64,000 bases of DNA from Aestuariispira insulae (GTDB taxonomy: Bacteria > Pseudomonadota > Alphaproteobacteria > UBA8366 > Aestuariispiraceae), in NCBI RefSeq assembly GCF_003385955.1, contig NZ_QRDW01000001.1:477795-541794 (forward strand), given 5' to 3'. Numbering within the stretch: position 1 is the first letter of the stretch; every line of letters begins with the position of its first letter. The notes under the pieces are model-generated. The model was not told where the DNA came from. It worked only from the letters and a program-made list of their open reading frames with translations, and ran no database searches. This document shows, one piece after another, positions 16,807-25,079 of this stretch. Position numbers and translations under genes: made by a program.

Positions 16807-17697
16807 TCAAAGACCAAGGCGGCTCCACCAGATACGGCTTTCCGCCACCTCCAGGATCTCCTCACCCATTTTAGAGATTTTCCCCTCCAGGCCCAGCCGT
16901 TTCTGAATCCAGGATTTGGGCCGACTGACATCCTTGAACTCGACCTTGTCACCGAATTTCTCGCGGCAAACAGCCTTCAATTCGCCAGTCGCATCGACAA
17001 GGCCCAGATCAACACCACGCGCACCGGTCCAGAAACTGCCGGAAAACAGCTTTTTTTCTTCTTCCTTCAATCGGCCATCACGGCGGGAACGCACAAAATC
17101 TTTGAACTGCTCATGAATATCATTCTGCAGTTCCTTGAGATGTTTTACGTCCGCTGCCTTTTCCGGCGAGAAAGGATCCAATTGGGATTTCGACTCACCC
17201 GAGGTATAAACCCGGCGCTCCACACCAATCTTGGAAATCATTTCCGTAAAACCGAAACCGGCGGAAATCACCCCGATCGACCCCACCACACTCGCGGGCT
17301 GGGCGTAAATCTCATCCGCTGCACAAGCCAGCCAGTAACCGCCACTGGCCGCGGCATCCTCACAAAAGGCCAGGATCGGTATGTCTTTTTCCTCAGCCAG
17401 TTGACGGATACGGGCCGCAATCAGGGCTGATTGCACTGGCGAACCGCCCGGCGAATTGATCGCAAGCGCGACTGCTTTGAGATTCGGCGTCTTGAACGCC
17501 TCATCAATGACCGTTTCCAAATCATGCAAATTCAATCCACCACGCCGCAGCGGGCCGCCTGCCTGGCCGATCACACCATAAAGCCTCAGGACCGCGACAG
17601 ATGGCTTGCCCTTCAACTTCCCGGCCAGCGGTTTGCCGATAACGGGAATTTTGGCCAGCACGGCCTTCCATCCGGTCAGTTGCTGATCAGTTGACAT
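16807..17697 (-). CDS. S49 family serine protease, SppA/SohB-like
   Basis: A 296-residue short-form S49 peptidase. The nucleophile is Ser118 in EDAAASGGYWLA and the general base Lys170 in SGESKSQLDPFSP; the oxyanion loop NSPGGSPV is at about 81-88. The family degrades membrane-embedded signal peptides and similar fragments. Unlike E. coli SppA or SohB I see no convincing N-terminal membrane anchor, only a weakly hydrophobic stretch (ILAKIPVIGKPL-like), so it may be cytoplasmic or peripheral. The start at 17697 is supported by the reading frame and a fitting length, with a moderate AAAGA-type ribosome binding site. Confidence 0.88.
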   Translation of the reverse strand: MSTDQQLTGWKAVLAKIPVIGKPLAGKLKGKPSVAVLRLYGVIGQAGGPLRRGGLNLHDLETVIDEAFKTPNLKAVALAINSPGGSPVQSALIAARIRQLAEEKDIPILAFCEDAAASGGYWLACAADEIYAQPASVVGSIGVISAGFGFTEMISKIGVERRVYTSGESKSQLDPFSPEKAADVKHLKELQNDIHEQFKDFVRSRRDGRLKEEEKKLFSGSFWTGARGVDLGLVDATGELKAVCREKFGDKVEFKDVSRPKSWIQKRLGLEGKISKMGEEILEVAESRIWWSRLGL

Positions 17698-17773
17698 GCT
17701 CTTCTTTCCATTCTTTCGCTGAGACTATTCGGGCGGATATACAGACAACAAGTGTGGGTTCGATCCCTCAAGG

Positions 17774-18664
17774 TCAAGTCTTTTCACCCGCGACTTCCCT
17801 GAGTAGCCAGTCATGAAACAACCTAACTGGCGGACGCATTTCGCGCCCCTCCGGTAAAACCAGGAAATAACCGCCATCCCAAACAGCATCGGCACCAAGC
17901 GGCATCACCAGACGTCCGGATTCCAGATCGTCCTTGGCCATTTCCTCCACCCCCAGGAACAGGCCATGCCCTTCCAGCGCCGCCTGATAGGCCAGCATGG
18001 ACATGGTGTGGACCGTGCCTGTTTCCAGGTCCGCCTCCTCGATGCCACGCTGTCGAAACCAGGCTTCCCATTCACTTTGATCAACATCGTGGATAAACGG
18101 CAAGGCAAACAAATCTGCCGGTTTTTCCGGCTTTTTACGCCCTTCGAGCAATAAAGGGCTACACATGGGCACCCTGTCTCCCGGTATCAGCATACGAGCC
18201 TTCAATCCCGGCCAGCGCCCCGCCCCATAGCGAACACCGATATCGATATTCTCGCGATCATAATCCACCAGCGCTGTTGTCGAATCCAGCTTGATCCTGA
18301 TCGCAGGATGATCAGTGTTAAACCGGCCCAGCCGCGGCATCAGCCAGCGCGAAGCAAATACAAGGGTTGTCGTGATCTGGACGGGACGATCCTGTTCCAG
18401 TCCCAGGGCGCGTTTGGTCGCCTCTTCCAGGATGTCAAAGCCCCTGAGATAGTCCTTTTGCAATCTCTGCCCCGCATCGGTCAGAATCATGCTGCGCCCC
18501 TCTTTGCGAAACAACCTGAAGGCAAACCAGTCTTCCAACTGCCGGATCTGCTGACTGATCGCAGCATGGGTCACGTTCAATTCTTCTGCGGCACGGGAAT
18601 AATTCAAATGCCTGGCGGCGGCTTCAAAGGCCCGCAAAGCTGTTAAAGGCGGCAAACGTCTCAT
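17774..18664 (-). CDS. LysR-family transcriptional regulator, GcvA-like
   Basis: A 296-residue LTTR. The N-terminal winged helix-turn-helix (residues 1-60: LPPLTALRAFEAAARHLNYSR, then THAAISQQIRQLE) has the wording typical of the GcvA subgroup; the remainder is the periplasmic-binding-like effector domain. The start at 18664 gives the standard MRRLPPLTALRAF N-terminus; an upstream in-frame start at 18730 would add 22 residues. It is divergent from a small open frame and the class V aminotransferase gene, with 121 bp between, so it probably controls that unit. Confidence 0.9.
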   Translation of the reverse strand: MRRLPPLTALRAFEAAARHLNYSRAAEELNVTHAAISQQIRQLEDWFAFRLFRKEGRSMILTDAGQRLQKDYLRGFDILEEATKRALGLEQDRPVQITTTLVFASRWLMPRLGRFNTDHPAIRIKLDSTTALVDYDRENIDIGVRYGAGRWPGLKARMLIPGDRVPMCSPLLLEGRKKPEKPADLFALPFIHDVDQSEWEAWFRQRGIEEADLETGTVHTMSMLAYQAALEGHGLFLGVEEMAKDDLESGRLVMPLGADAVWDGGYFLVLPEGREMRPPVRLFHDWLLREVAGEKT

Positions 18665-18785
18665 TTCACCATCGATTCTGTAAGATTTACTTACATAATA
18701 GAAAATTTTCAGAGTCGCTGCCAACCTCAATTCCCCCTACCTTGCCAAATAAGATTTTAACACCGCTTGTCGGGAAGGAAGCGTC

Positions 18786-19013
18786 ATGATTAACATATTG
18801 AATGCACTCGTTACGGAAGCGACTCGCCAACCAAATGAAGACATCGCCCGGCAGCTGGCGCGAAAGAACCATTCAGGCACCGAGCAATCTATCATTAAAG
18901 TTGATAACTATTCTTACAGGAATGTCATTGTGACATGGTTCACGAAAATTTGGCGACACCCTCAAATAGGCATTGTTGCCGCTCCAAAACCATGGAACAA
19001 TGCAGGAACATAG
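18786..19013 (+). CDS. Unidentified 75-residue protein
   Basis: An open frame with a strong ribosome binding site (GGGAAGGAAG) 6 nt upstream of its ATG. It starts MINILNALVTEATRQPNEDI and includes a basic/aromatic stretch (YRNVIVTWFTKIWRHPQIGI). It has no recognisable domain. It lies between the divergent LysR gene and the aminotransferase, ending 22 bp before the latter. It may be a real small protein, an upstream regulatory frame, or chance. Confidence 0.4.
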   Translation: MINILNALVTEATRQPNEDIARQLARKNHSGTEQSIIKVDNYSYRNVIVTWFTKIWRHPQIGIVAAPKPWNNAGT

Positions 19014-19035
19014 AACGAATTAGGGACGTCTTTGT

Positions 19036-20214
19036 ATGCTGTTTGATTTGGACCAAGCCCGGCGCGAAACGCCGGGCTGCAAGCATGTTACCCACCTGAA
19101 CAATGCCGGGGCCGCATTGATGCCGCAACCGGTTCTCCACACCCAAATCAGCCATTTGGAATTGGAAGCGACTATCGGCGGCTACGAGGCTGCTGAGCGC
19201 GAGCAGGACCGTATCGAAGCTGTTTACGATTCCATCGCGCAGCTGATCAACTGCCATCGGGATGAGATTGCCATCGTAGAGAATGCCACGGTCGGTTGGG
19301 ACATGGCTTTTTATGCGATCCCGCTTGCGGAAGGTGATCGGATCCTGACGGCCGAGGCCGAATATGGTGCAAATTTTGTCGCCTATCTCCAGCAGGCGAA
19401 ACGGACCGGCGCAGTGATTGATGTCATCCCCTCCACACCCGATGGCGAGATCTGTCTGGAAAGCCTGAAACAGATGATTGACGACCGGGTGAAACTGATT
19501 TCCATCACCCATGTGCCAACCAATGGCGGCCTGGTCAATCCAGCCACCGAGGTGGGCCGGATCGCGCGGGAACATGGCATTCTCTATCTGTTGGACGCCT
19601 GCCAGACGGTTGGTCAAATGCCCATAAATATCGCAGAGATCCAATGTGACATGTTGAGCGCCACGGGGCGAAAATTCCTGCGCGGCCCTAGGGGCAGCGG
19701 CTTCCTTTACGTCCGCCGGGACCTGATCGCGGATCTGGAGCCGCCGATGCTGGACCACTATGCAGCCAAATGGATGGCGCCGGACCGGTACGAAATGCAG
19801 TCCAATGCACGCCGATTCGAAAATTGGGAAAACAACTATGCCGCCAAGCTGGGTTTGGGAGTGGCCGCAGATTACGCCCTGTCCTGGGGCCTGGACCGGA
19901 CCTGGCAACGCTGCCTTGCCCTGGCCACTCAACTGCGCGATGGCCTTGCCGCGATACCCGGTGCGAGCCTGCGCGATATCGGACAGCAACAATGCGCCAT
20001 CACAACTTTTACACTGGCGGGGCATGATCCGTTTCAGGTGAAGCAGATCCTGAATTCGCAGGATATAAATGTTTCTGTTTCCGGCCCCAACAGCACCTTG
20101 CTGGACGCGCAAAAACGGGATCTGCCACCTCTGATCCGGGCATCCGTCCATTATTATAACAGTGAAGAAGAAATTGATCGGTTCCTGCGAGCCGTTGGAT
20201 CTTTGAACACTTAA
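19036..20214 (+). CDS. Class V aminotransferase-fold PLP enzyme
   Basis: A 392-residue fold-type I enzyme of the NifS/CsdB/isopenicillin-epimerase superfamily. Lys213 in SATGRKFLRGPRGSGFLY is the PLP lysine; Asp188 in YLLDACQTVGQ contacts the PLP ring; the opening HLNNAGAALMP forms the substrate-phosphate loop. The region around residue 320-340 lacks the active-site Cys loop of a cysteine desulfurase that I would recognise, so a lyase, epimerase or aminotransferase is more likely than FeS assembly. It is followed 24 bp later by a GFA-domain gene and likely controlled by the divergent LysR protein. The natural substrate is not evident. Confidence 0.85.
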   Translation: MLFDLDQARRETPGCKHVTHLNNAGAALMPQPVLHTQISHLELEATIGGYEAAEREQDRIEAVYDSIAQLINCHRDEIAIVENATVGWDMAFYAIPLAEGDRILTAEAEYGANFVAYLQQAKRTGAVIDVIPSTPDGEICLESLKQMIDDRVKLISITHVPTNGGLVNPATEVGRIAREHGILYLLDACQTVGQMPINIAEIQCDMLSATGRKFLRGPRGSGFLYVRRDLIADLEPPMLDHYAAKWMAPDRYEMQSNARRFENWENNYAAKLGLGVAADYALSWGLDRTWQRCLALATQLRDGLAAIPGASLRDIGQQQCAITTFTLAGHDPFQVKQILNSQDINVSVSGPNSTLLDAQKRDLPPLIRASVHYYNSEEEIDRFLRAVGSLNT

Positions 20215-20238
20215 TCGCAAGAGGAAGGAATCTAAATC

Positions 20239-20643
20239 ATGGCTGATCTAAAGGGCCGCTGTTTGTGCGGCGGCATTGAAATCTCGCTCACCAGCCCAAA
20301 GGATGACGTCTGCCAGTGTCATTGCGCCCAATGCCGGCAATGGGCCGGCCATAACTGGGCCAGTGTCAGCTGTCCTGTCGAGGGTCTGAAATTCGACAAA
20401 GGCGAAGACCTGGTCCAATGGTACCGCTCCTCAGAGTGGGCGCGCCGGGGTTTCTGCCGGACATGCGGCTCATCACTGTTTTACCATGCCGATCGGGCGG
20501 AAAGTCATAAACACAAAATCGCGGTGGCCGCAGGCTGCCTTGATGCGCCGACAGGGCTGAAAACCGCGGAACATATCTTCTGCGGCACCAAAGGAGACTA
20601 TTACGAGATTGCGGACGACCTGCCTAAGCTCGACACCCATTAA
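20239..20643 (+). CDS. GFA (CENP-V-like) zinc-fold protein
   Basis: A 134-residue protein of the glutathione-dependent formaldehyde-activating enzyme family. It shows all Cys motifs: GRCLCGGI, CQCHCAQC and FCRTCGSSLF, which bind two zinc ions. Most family members outside the original Gfa are of unknown substrate. The gene has GAGGAAGGA upstream and follows the aminotransferase by 24 bp, so they probably form an operon. Confidence 0.88.
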   Translation: MADLKGRCLCGGIEISLTSPKDDVCQCHCAQCRQWAGHNWASVSCPVEGLKFDKGEDLVQWYRSSEWARRGFCRTCGSSLFYHADRAESHKHKIAVAAGCLDAPTGLKTAEHIFCGTKGDYYEIADDLPKLDTH

Positions 20644-20650
20644 ACCTGGA

Positions 20651-21400
20651 TCAGATCTCGAGCGCCCCGCCATCCCGCAGTATGGCGATTGCTTCCGACG
20701 AATAGCGCTGCCCATCATCTGGATGCAGCACCAGTCCGGCGGACAGGCGAGTAGGACCTTTGATCGCCTTGCGGCCGCGGATGATCACACGTTTGGCATC
20801 CCGCCCCTGCCGGGGCCAGAGCGGGATGATCGCGAGATCCCCAACCTTGCCCTGCAGATGGCATAGAATTTCATCCACCCGGTCGGCCCGGTGGATCATC
20901 ACCAGGGTGCCTTTCTGCCTCAACATGCGCAAGCAGAAGGCAATCCATTTTTTCAGATCCGCTGCCCCTTCCACATTCGCCCGGTCTTTGATCGCATTGG
21001 GTGGCCGGTCGGCATGCCCTGCGCGAAGATAGGGGGGATTGGTTAATACCAGATCAAACCCGTTTGATGTCAGCGCCGCAGAGCGGCTGTTCAGCAGGTC
21101 GCCCTGCAGAAGGGTCGCCCTTTCGGCCAGATTATTCGTATCCGCGTTATGGCGGGCCAAGTCCACCAAAAGCGGGTCAATCTCCAAAGACACCAGTTCC
21201 GGCCCCGCGACGCGGGTAAGATAACAAAAGCCCGCGGTGCCAACCCCGGATCCCACATCCAGCACACGCCCTTTTGTCAGCAACGGCGCCGCCGCCGCCA
21301 GCAACACAGGATCCATGGCTGCCCTGTAGCCTTCCTTCGGCTGGCGAATGGTCAGTCGATCACCCAGGAACGCATCATCTGTCACAGCCATTTCCATCAT
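20651..21400 (-). CDS. SAM-dependent methyltransferase, TrmN6 (YfiC)-like
   Basis: A 249-residue class I methyltransferase. Motif I is LDVGSGVGTAGFC (about 43-56), the acidic motif II LEIDPLLVDLA, and the catalytic N-P-P-Y motif is in LVLTNPPYLRAG. N-P-P-Y with this N-terminus (GDRLTIRQPKEGYRAAMDPVLLAA) is typical of tRNA1(Val) adenine-37 N6-methyltransferase-like proteins. Start overlaps the stop of the DUF2007 gene by 4 nt; several closely spaced in-frame ATGs leave the exact start open. Confidence 0.85.
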   Translation of the reverse strand: MMEMAVTDDAFLGDRLTIRQPKEGYRAAMDPVLLAAAAPLLTKGRVLDVGSGVGTAGFCYLTRVAGPELVSLEIDPLLVDLARHNADTNNLAERATLLQGDLLNSRSAALTSNGFDLVLTNPPYLRAGHADRPPNAIKDRANVEGAADLKKWIAFCLRMLRQKGTLVMIHRADRVDEILCHLQGKVGDLAIIPLWPRQGRDAKRVIIRGRKAIKGPTRLSAGLVLHPDDGQRYSSEAIAILRDGGALEI

Positions 21401-21624
21401 GAAGGCCAGCCCTCTCCGACTTCCTGTTCCAACATATCCATTAAACGCCTGGCATGGTCGTAATCATCATCATCCACCATCAGACGGCGCGGCAGGGCAC
21501 CGATCGAGCCTTCCAAAATGCTGGCATGACGGTCAAGGATGACACTATCAATGCCCTCCCCCCGCAGCATGGCTTGAAGATAAGATAGGCGGATTTCATC
21601 AGTTGTGCGGAGAAGTTCTTTCAT
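21397..21624 (-). CDS. DUF2007 domain protein
   Basis: A 75-residue protein (MKELLRTTDEIRLSYLQAMLRGEGI...) of the DUF2007 family, small putative signal-transducing proteins of unknown role. In Alphaproteobacteria it is often found right before a methyltransferase, as here, where the genes overlap by 4 nt. It is divergent from the polyprenyl synthase gene. Confidence 0.85.
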   Translation of the reverse strand: MKELLRTTDEIRLSYLQAMLRGEGIDSVILDRHASILEGSIGALPRRLMVDDDDYDHARRLMDMLEQEVGEGWPS

Positions 21625-21745
21625 CGAACCAAAGGAAACCTACTGTTTTCGGGAAAACACGCAAGCAGATTGCTTGACCCGAAGTGATGTTCAACTATGT
21701 TGGCAACGGATTGTAGCGTCGTCAAGATCGTCAGGAGCCAAGTTA

Positions 21746-22768
21746 TTGGGCGTCGTCGTTAATATGGATGGAAGCCATCCGGAAAAGAAAGCCCCCAGCG
21801 TTGATTTGCTGGTGGAGCTCACCAAAGCGGATATTGCCAAGGTAAATCAGCATATTATTGATAATATGCAAAGCCCCGTTGCATTGATCCCACAGCTTGC
21901 CGGACATCTGATCGCGGCAGGCGGCAAACGCCTGCGCCCGATGTTGACGCTGGCGGCGGCCCAAATGTGCCAATATACCGGCAGTCGCCATATCGGCCTG
22001 GCCGCCTGTGTCGAATTCATCCATACAGCCACCTTGCTGCATGATGATGTGGTGGATGAAAGCGACCTGCGCCGCGGCCGGGAGAGCGCCAATGCGGTTT
22101 GGGGAAACAAACCATCCGTCTTGGTTGGCGACTTTCTGTTTTCCCGCGCTTTTCAGCTGATGGTGGCCGACGGCTCATTGCCGGTCTTAAAGATTCTTTC
22201 CGAGGCATCCGCCGTCATCGCCGAAGGCGAGGTTCTGCAGTTAATGACCGCCAACGATCCGGAAGCCACGGAAGAAGCCTACCTGGAGGTGATCCGATCC
22301 AAGACGGCAAAGCTTTTTGCCGCTGCCAGCCGGATCGGCGCGGTTGTTGCCGAGCGCAGCCAGAAGGAAGAAACCGCGCTTGACAGTTTCGGCATGAATT
22401 TGGGCATTGCGTTCCAACTGATTGATGACGTGTTGGATTATTCGGCCAAACAGGCGGAACTGGGCAAGAATATCGGGGATGATTTTGTCGAGGGCAAAGT
22501 CACCTTGCCGATCATTCTGGCCTGGCGTCGCGGCTCTGCTGAAGAGCGCGAGTTTTGGGTGCGAACCATTGAGAATCTGGATCAGAAGGAAGGCGATCTT
22601 GAACAGGCAATCGCCCTAATGGAAAAGCACAATACGCTCAGCGATACGATCGACCGGGCAAAACATTATGGATCGATGGCGCGCGATGCCCTGGGTATAT
22701 TCCCCAACAGTGATGCCAAATCAGCCCTGATTGAACTCATCGAATTTTGCATTCATCGGGCGCATTAG
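21746..22768 (+). CDS. ispB: Polyprenyl (octaprenyl/decaprenyl-type) diphosphate synthase
   Basis: A trans-prenyltransferase of about 340 residues that builds the side chain of ubiquinone from IPP. Both aspartate-rich motifs are present: LLHDDVVDES (first) and LIDDVLDYS (second), along with GGKRLRP. I chose a TTG start at 21746 (M-G-V-V-V-N-M-D-G) because AGGAG lies 8 nt before it; the ATG at 21764 has no good ribosome binding site. The chain length, probably C40 to C50, cannot be read directly. The gene ends at a strong terminator. Confidence 0.92.
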   Translation: MGVVVNMDGSHPEKKAPSVDLLVELTKADIAKVNQHIIDNMQSPVALIPQLAGHLIAAGGKRLRPMLTLAAAQMCQYTGSRHIGLAACVEFIHTATLLHDDVVDESDLRRGRESANAVWGNKPSVLVGDFLFSRAFQLMVADGSLPVLKILSEASAVIAEGEVLQLMTANDPEATEEAYLEVIRSKTAKLFAAASRIGAVVAERSQKEETALDSFGMNLGIAFQLIDDVLDYSAKQAELGKNIGDDFVEGKVTLPIILAWRRGSAEEREFWVRTIENLDQKEGDLEQAIALMEKHNTLSDTIDRAKHYGSMARDALGIFPNSDAKSALIELIEFCIHRAH

Positions 22769-22791
22769 AGCCGGTGCGATAGTAATTTTTA

Positions 22792-22828
22792 GGAAAGGCG
22801 GCCCTTCACGGCCGCCTTTCCTTTTTTC
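22792..22828 (+). terminator. Intrinsic terminator after ispB
   Basis: GGAAAGGCGGCC (22792-22803) and GGCCGCCTTTCC (22810-22821) form a perfect 12-bp stem with a six-base loop, followed by TTTTTTC. Confidence 0.92.
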
Positions 22829-22835
22829 TTTCCCG

Positions 22836-23384
22836 TTAAAATGAAGAATTCGGCTGGGTGAGGAAGGCCCGCTCTTCTGCTGTTGTCTCACGTCCCAGAA
22901 CATCATTGCGATGCGGGTAACGGCCAAACCGGTCAATGATGTCTTTATGCAAATGGGCAAATTTTAGCGATTCCGGTTCCTGCAACGTCTCAAATTTCTC
23001 AATCGACAAACGCTGATCCGCCGGATCCTCGCTATGCATCAATGGCATATAGAGGAATTTACGCTGTAATTTGGGCAGATCCGCATCCCATCCCTTTTCG
23101 AGCGCGTGATACAGGCATTCGCGGGCGATATCGTCCGCCGCAAATGCCTGAGGATCATTGCGGAACATATTGCGGGAAAACTGATCAAGCACGATGATCT
23201 CCGCCAGACAGCCCCTGGCGCTGTCCCGCCAATGGGAAAAACATCGGGCGGCCACCTTTTCATAAAGTCCCAGAAAGCTCTCCCGGACCAGTTCGTCAAA
23301 GGAATCATCCTTCTTAAACCACTGTTCCGGCGAGCATTCTTCAAACCAGAAATTCAATACATCATCGACTGTCGGATCGTTCAT
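22836..23384 (-). CDS. DUF924 family protein
   Basis: A 182-residue protein with the DUF924 pattern: LNFWFEECSPEQWFKKDDSFD at the start, IIVLDQFSRNMFRND (about 74-88), FLYMPLMHSED, and a C-terminal FGRYPHRN. The family is widespread in Proteobacteria, predicted to be a helical TPR-like fold, and has no established function. It converges on ispB and faces away from tRNA-Pro. Confidence 0.9.
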   Translation of the reverse strand: MNDPTVDDVLNFWFEECSPEQWFKKDDSFDELVRESFLGLYEKVAARCFSHWRDSARGCLAEIIVLDQFSRNMFRNDPQAFAADDIARECLYHALEKGWDADLPKLQRKFLYMPLMHSEDPADQRLSIEKFETLQEPESLKFAHLHKDIIDRFGRYPHRNDVLGRETTAEERAFLTQPNSSF

Positions 23385-23449
23385 TCCGTCTATCCCTCAC
23401 TGTTTCCGGGTTAAACTATGACTTAAGTAAAAGTTTTTTGAAAGAGCGC

Positions 23450-23478
23450 TTGCCAGCCCGGAAATGAGGGGCTATATA
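23450..23478 (+). promoter_or_regulatory. Promoter of tRNA-Pro
   Basis: -35 TTGCCA (23450-23455), 17-nt spacer, -10 TATATA (23473-23478), placing the start of transcription about 10 nt before the tRNA. The spacer ends in a G-rich run. Confidence 0.75.
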
Positions 23479-23495
23479 GGCGCCCGTCAGGCAAA

Positions 23496-23572
23496 CGGAG
23501 TGTAGCTCAGCCTGGTAGAGCACTGTCTTCGGGAGGCAGGGGCCGGGTGTTCGAATCACCCCACTCCGACCA
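23496..23572 (+). tRNA. tRNA-Pro (anticodon CGG)
   Basis: 77 nt including an encoded CCA. Acceptor CGGAGTG/CACTCCG pairs fully; D stem GCTC/GAGC; anticodon stem CTGTC/GGCAG with loop TTCGGGA, anticodon CGG reading CCG codons; T arm with GTTCGAATC. It has its own promoter and a terminator. Confidence 0.97.
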
Positions 23573-23576
23573 AAAT

Positions 23577-23618
23577 AAAAACGCCATCAAGTCATTGATC
23601 TTGGTGGCGTTTTTCTTT
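23577..23618. terminator. Bidirectional terminator between tRNA-Pro and the luxR-like gene
   Basis: ACGCCAtCAAG (from 23581) pairs with CTTGgTGGCGT (to 23610), flanked by A-rich sequence on the left and TTTTTCTTTT on the right. It can serve the tRNA on the plus strand and the LuxR-like gene, whose stop is at 23633, on the minus strand. Confidence 0.85.
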
Positions 23619-23632
23619 TCTCAAACCGCTGA

Positions 23633-24349
23633 TTAATACCATTGCCGCCCGAGGCCGCTTGTTAGCATCTTAGAAAAAACCGCCCCCCATGTTTTTACAT
23701 TTAGTTTTTTCATAATTTTGATCTGCCTGGACTTCAGGGACGCTTCCGATATGCCGAGGGCTTCAGCCTGTTCCTTTACAGTCATCTGTGGATGGCGCAC
23801 TACTAAATTAAACAATTTCAACTGATCATAAGTTAACTGAGCATCCATGAAGCGGGGATACTCCCGCATCGAGTCGCTATGCTCCAACAGTCTAAACAGC
23901 AGAGCTGCCGCTAAATGCAATTCCGCCCAATAAGTTTCTAAAATACTATCTGCTGGCTGAGCGGTCGCCATAATAACAGTCGCCGGTTGCCGCCCTTTTC
24001 CAGAATAAAGCATTATACCATCAACAACACCGCCATTTTCCCAGAAACGTTCAGCCTCCCGATCCATTTCATCACGCCAGAATTTCGAGAGCTGTGATCT
24101 CATATCGTGAAAAGTTGCTGTCCCCCAGCGCCTTCGCACCGCCCAAGCAACCGCACAGAACATATCCGCTTCCAGCTCAAAATATTGGTCAAAAAACGTG
24201 TCTTGACCATCTTGCCAGACTTGCAGGGTTTCTTCTGTGTAATAAATCCAAGCAAGGCGCGTGACCCCCAAACGCCGAAGACATTTAAAAATGTCATTCG
24301 GGCTTGCAGCGTCATAAAGCTCTTTTGCTATTTCTAGACTGCCTTGCAT
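23633..24349 (-). CDS. LuxR-like regulator with autoinducer-binding-type N-terminal domain
   Basis: About 238 residues. The C-terminus (from LTYDQLKLFNLVVRHPQ through GISEASLKSRQIKIMKKLNV) is a LuxR/GerE-type helix-turn-helix, though the usual Glu of the first helix and the following Gly are replaced. The N-terminal 165 residues have the size and aromatic/Asp pattern of acyl-homoserine-lactone binding domains (WIYYTEET, FDQYFELEADMF, RRRWGTATF), but conservation is weak. The gene overlaps the upstream acyltransferase gene by 16 nt; ATG at 24349 is assumed, while a TTG at 24358 is also possible. Base composition is richer in A+T than its surroundings. Most likely it senses a small acyl signal made by its neighbour. 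Confidence 0.72.
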   Translation of the reverse strand: MQGSLEIAKELYDAASPNDIFKCLRRLGVTRLAWIYYTEETLQVWQDGQDTFFDQYFELEADMFCAVAWAVRRRWGTATFHDMRSQLSKFWRDEMDREAERFWENGGVVDGIMLYSGKGRQPATVIMATAQPADSILETYWAELHLAAALLFRLLEHSDSMREYPRFMDAQLTYDQLKLFNLVVRHPQMTVKEQAEALGISEASLKSRQIKIMKKLNVKTWGAVFSKMLTSGLGRQWY

Positions 24350-24885
24350 TCCTGCCAACTTTCAGACTTGGTCCAATTAAAAAATCTACTCGCTTCAATA
24401 CGATGGATTTCATCCTCAGACGGGCCAGTATTAGACAAAGGAAGATCCTTAACCATTTCAAAGTAGGATTTCCCCCCATACGTAACAACGTTCCCTGTTT
24501 CCCTCGCCCCGAATGCCTTCCAGTATTTGATTTTTTTTGGGTTTGTCGCGCTACCGTAAGCGCGACGAATTCCCTTGAATTTCGAATATTCCTCAGCCAC
24601 CTCCGCTAGCAGCCTAAATAACTTAATGTCGCCCCTTGCTCTAGGTGTAATTGCCCATCTTTCCCATATCGCACAGGAATTCCCAAGGTCGCGCCAACGC
24701 AACGCAGCCACGGGTTTCCGATTTACATCACGGATGAGAAAATGGGTTGAGCAATAATCGTTGCCATCGATCTCCTCTTCCAAATCTTCATCATGGAATG
24801 CTTGACATCTTACAGCCAGAACCATCTGAAATGCCTGAGCATCAGAAACCAGTTCCACTGAATAATCCTTTACCGCGATCGTCAT
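24334..24885 (-). CDS. GNAT-fold acyltransferase, possible autoinducer synthase
   Basis: A 183-residue protein with GNAT-like features. Its layout follows LuxI-type synthases: an Arg/Phe pair (VRCQAFHDED, residues about 26-35), an acidic D-G-N-D-Y segment, a beta strand THFLIRDVNRKPVAALRWR, then WERWAITPRARG in place of the LuxI W-E-x-S-R-F motif, and a helix LFRLLAEVAEEYSKFKGI. Overall similarity to true LuxI is weak, and an N-acyl amino acid synthase or ordinary acetyltransferase remains possible. Coupling to a LuxR-like gene by overlap is the main reason to suspect signal synthesis. It is divergent from an XRE regulator. Confidence 0.65.
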   Translation of the reverse strand: MTIAVKDYSVELVSDAQAFQMVLAVRCQAFHDEDLEEEIDGNDYCSTHFLIRDVNRKPVAALRWRDLGNSCAIWERWAITPRARGDIKLFRLLAEVAEEYSKFKGIRRAYGSATNPKKIKYWKAFGARETGNVVTYGGKSYFEMVKDLPLSNTGPSEDEIHRIEASRFFNWTKSESWQECKAV

Positions 24886-24982
24886 AACAAAACAGTCCTT
24901 AGTAGTTGCAGATAAAACTTGTCAATCCCCGGATGTTTGTTCTACATGTACGAAGTAACCGGGTGATTGTTCTGCGCTCATG

Positions 24983-24995
24983 TCGGTAATACCGA
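24983..24995. promoter_or_regulatory. Inverted repeat TCGGTA-A-TACCGA
   Basis: A perfect 6-1-6 inverted repeat in the 278-bp region between the divergent acyltransferase and XRE genes, 98 bp upstream of the acyltransferase start. It shares its half-site with a second repeat at 25080. It could bind the LuxR-like or XRE protein. Confidence 0.5.
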
Positions 24996-25079
24996 GGCTA
25001 GATAGTTAGCTTAGGTCATCACAATTGAATCTGAGTTCTCGTTACAGTGCAGACTGTGGCGATCTACAACATATTGTGA

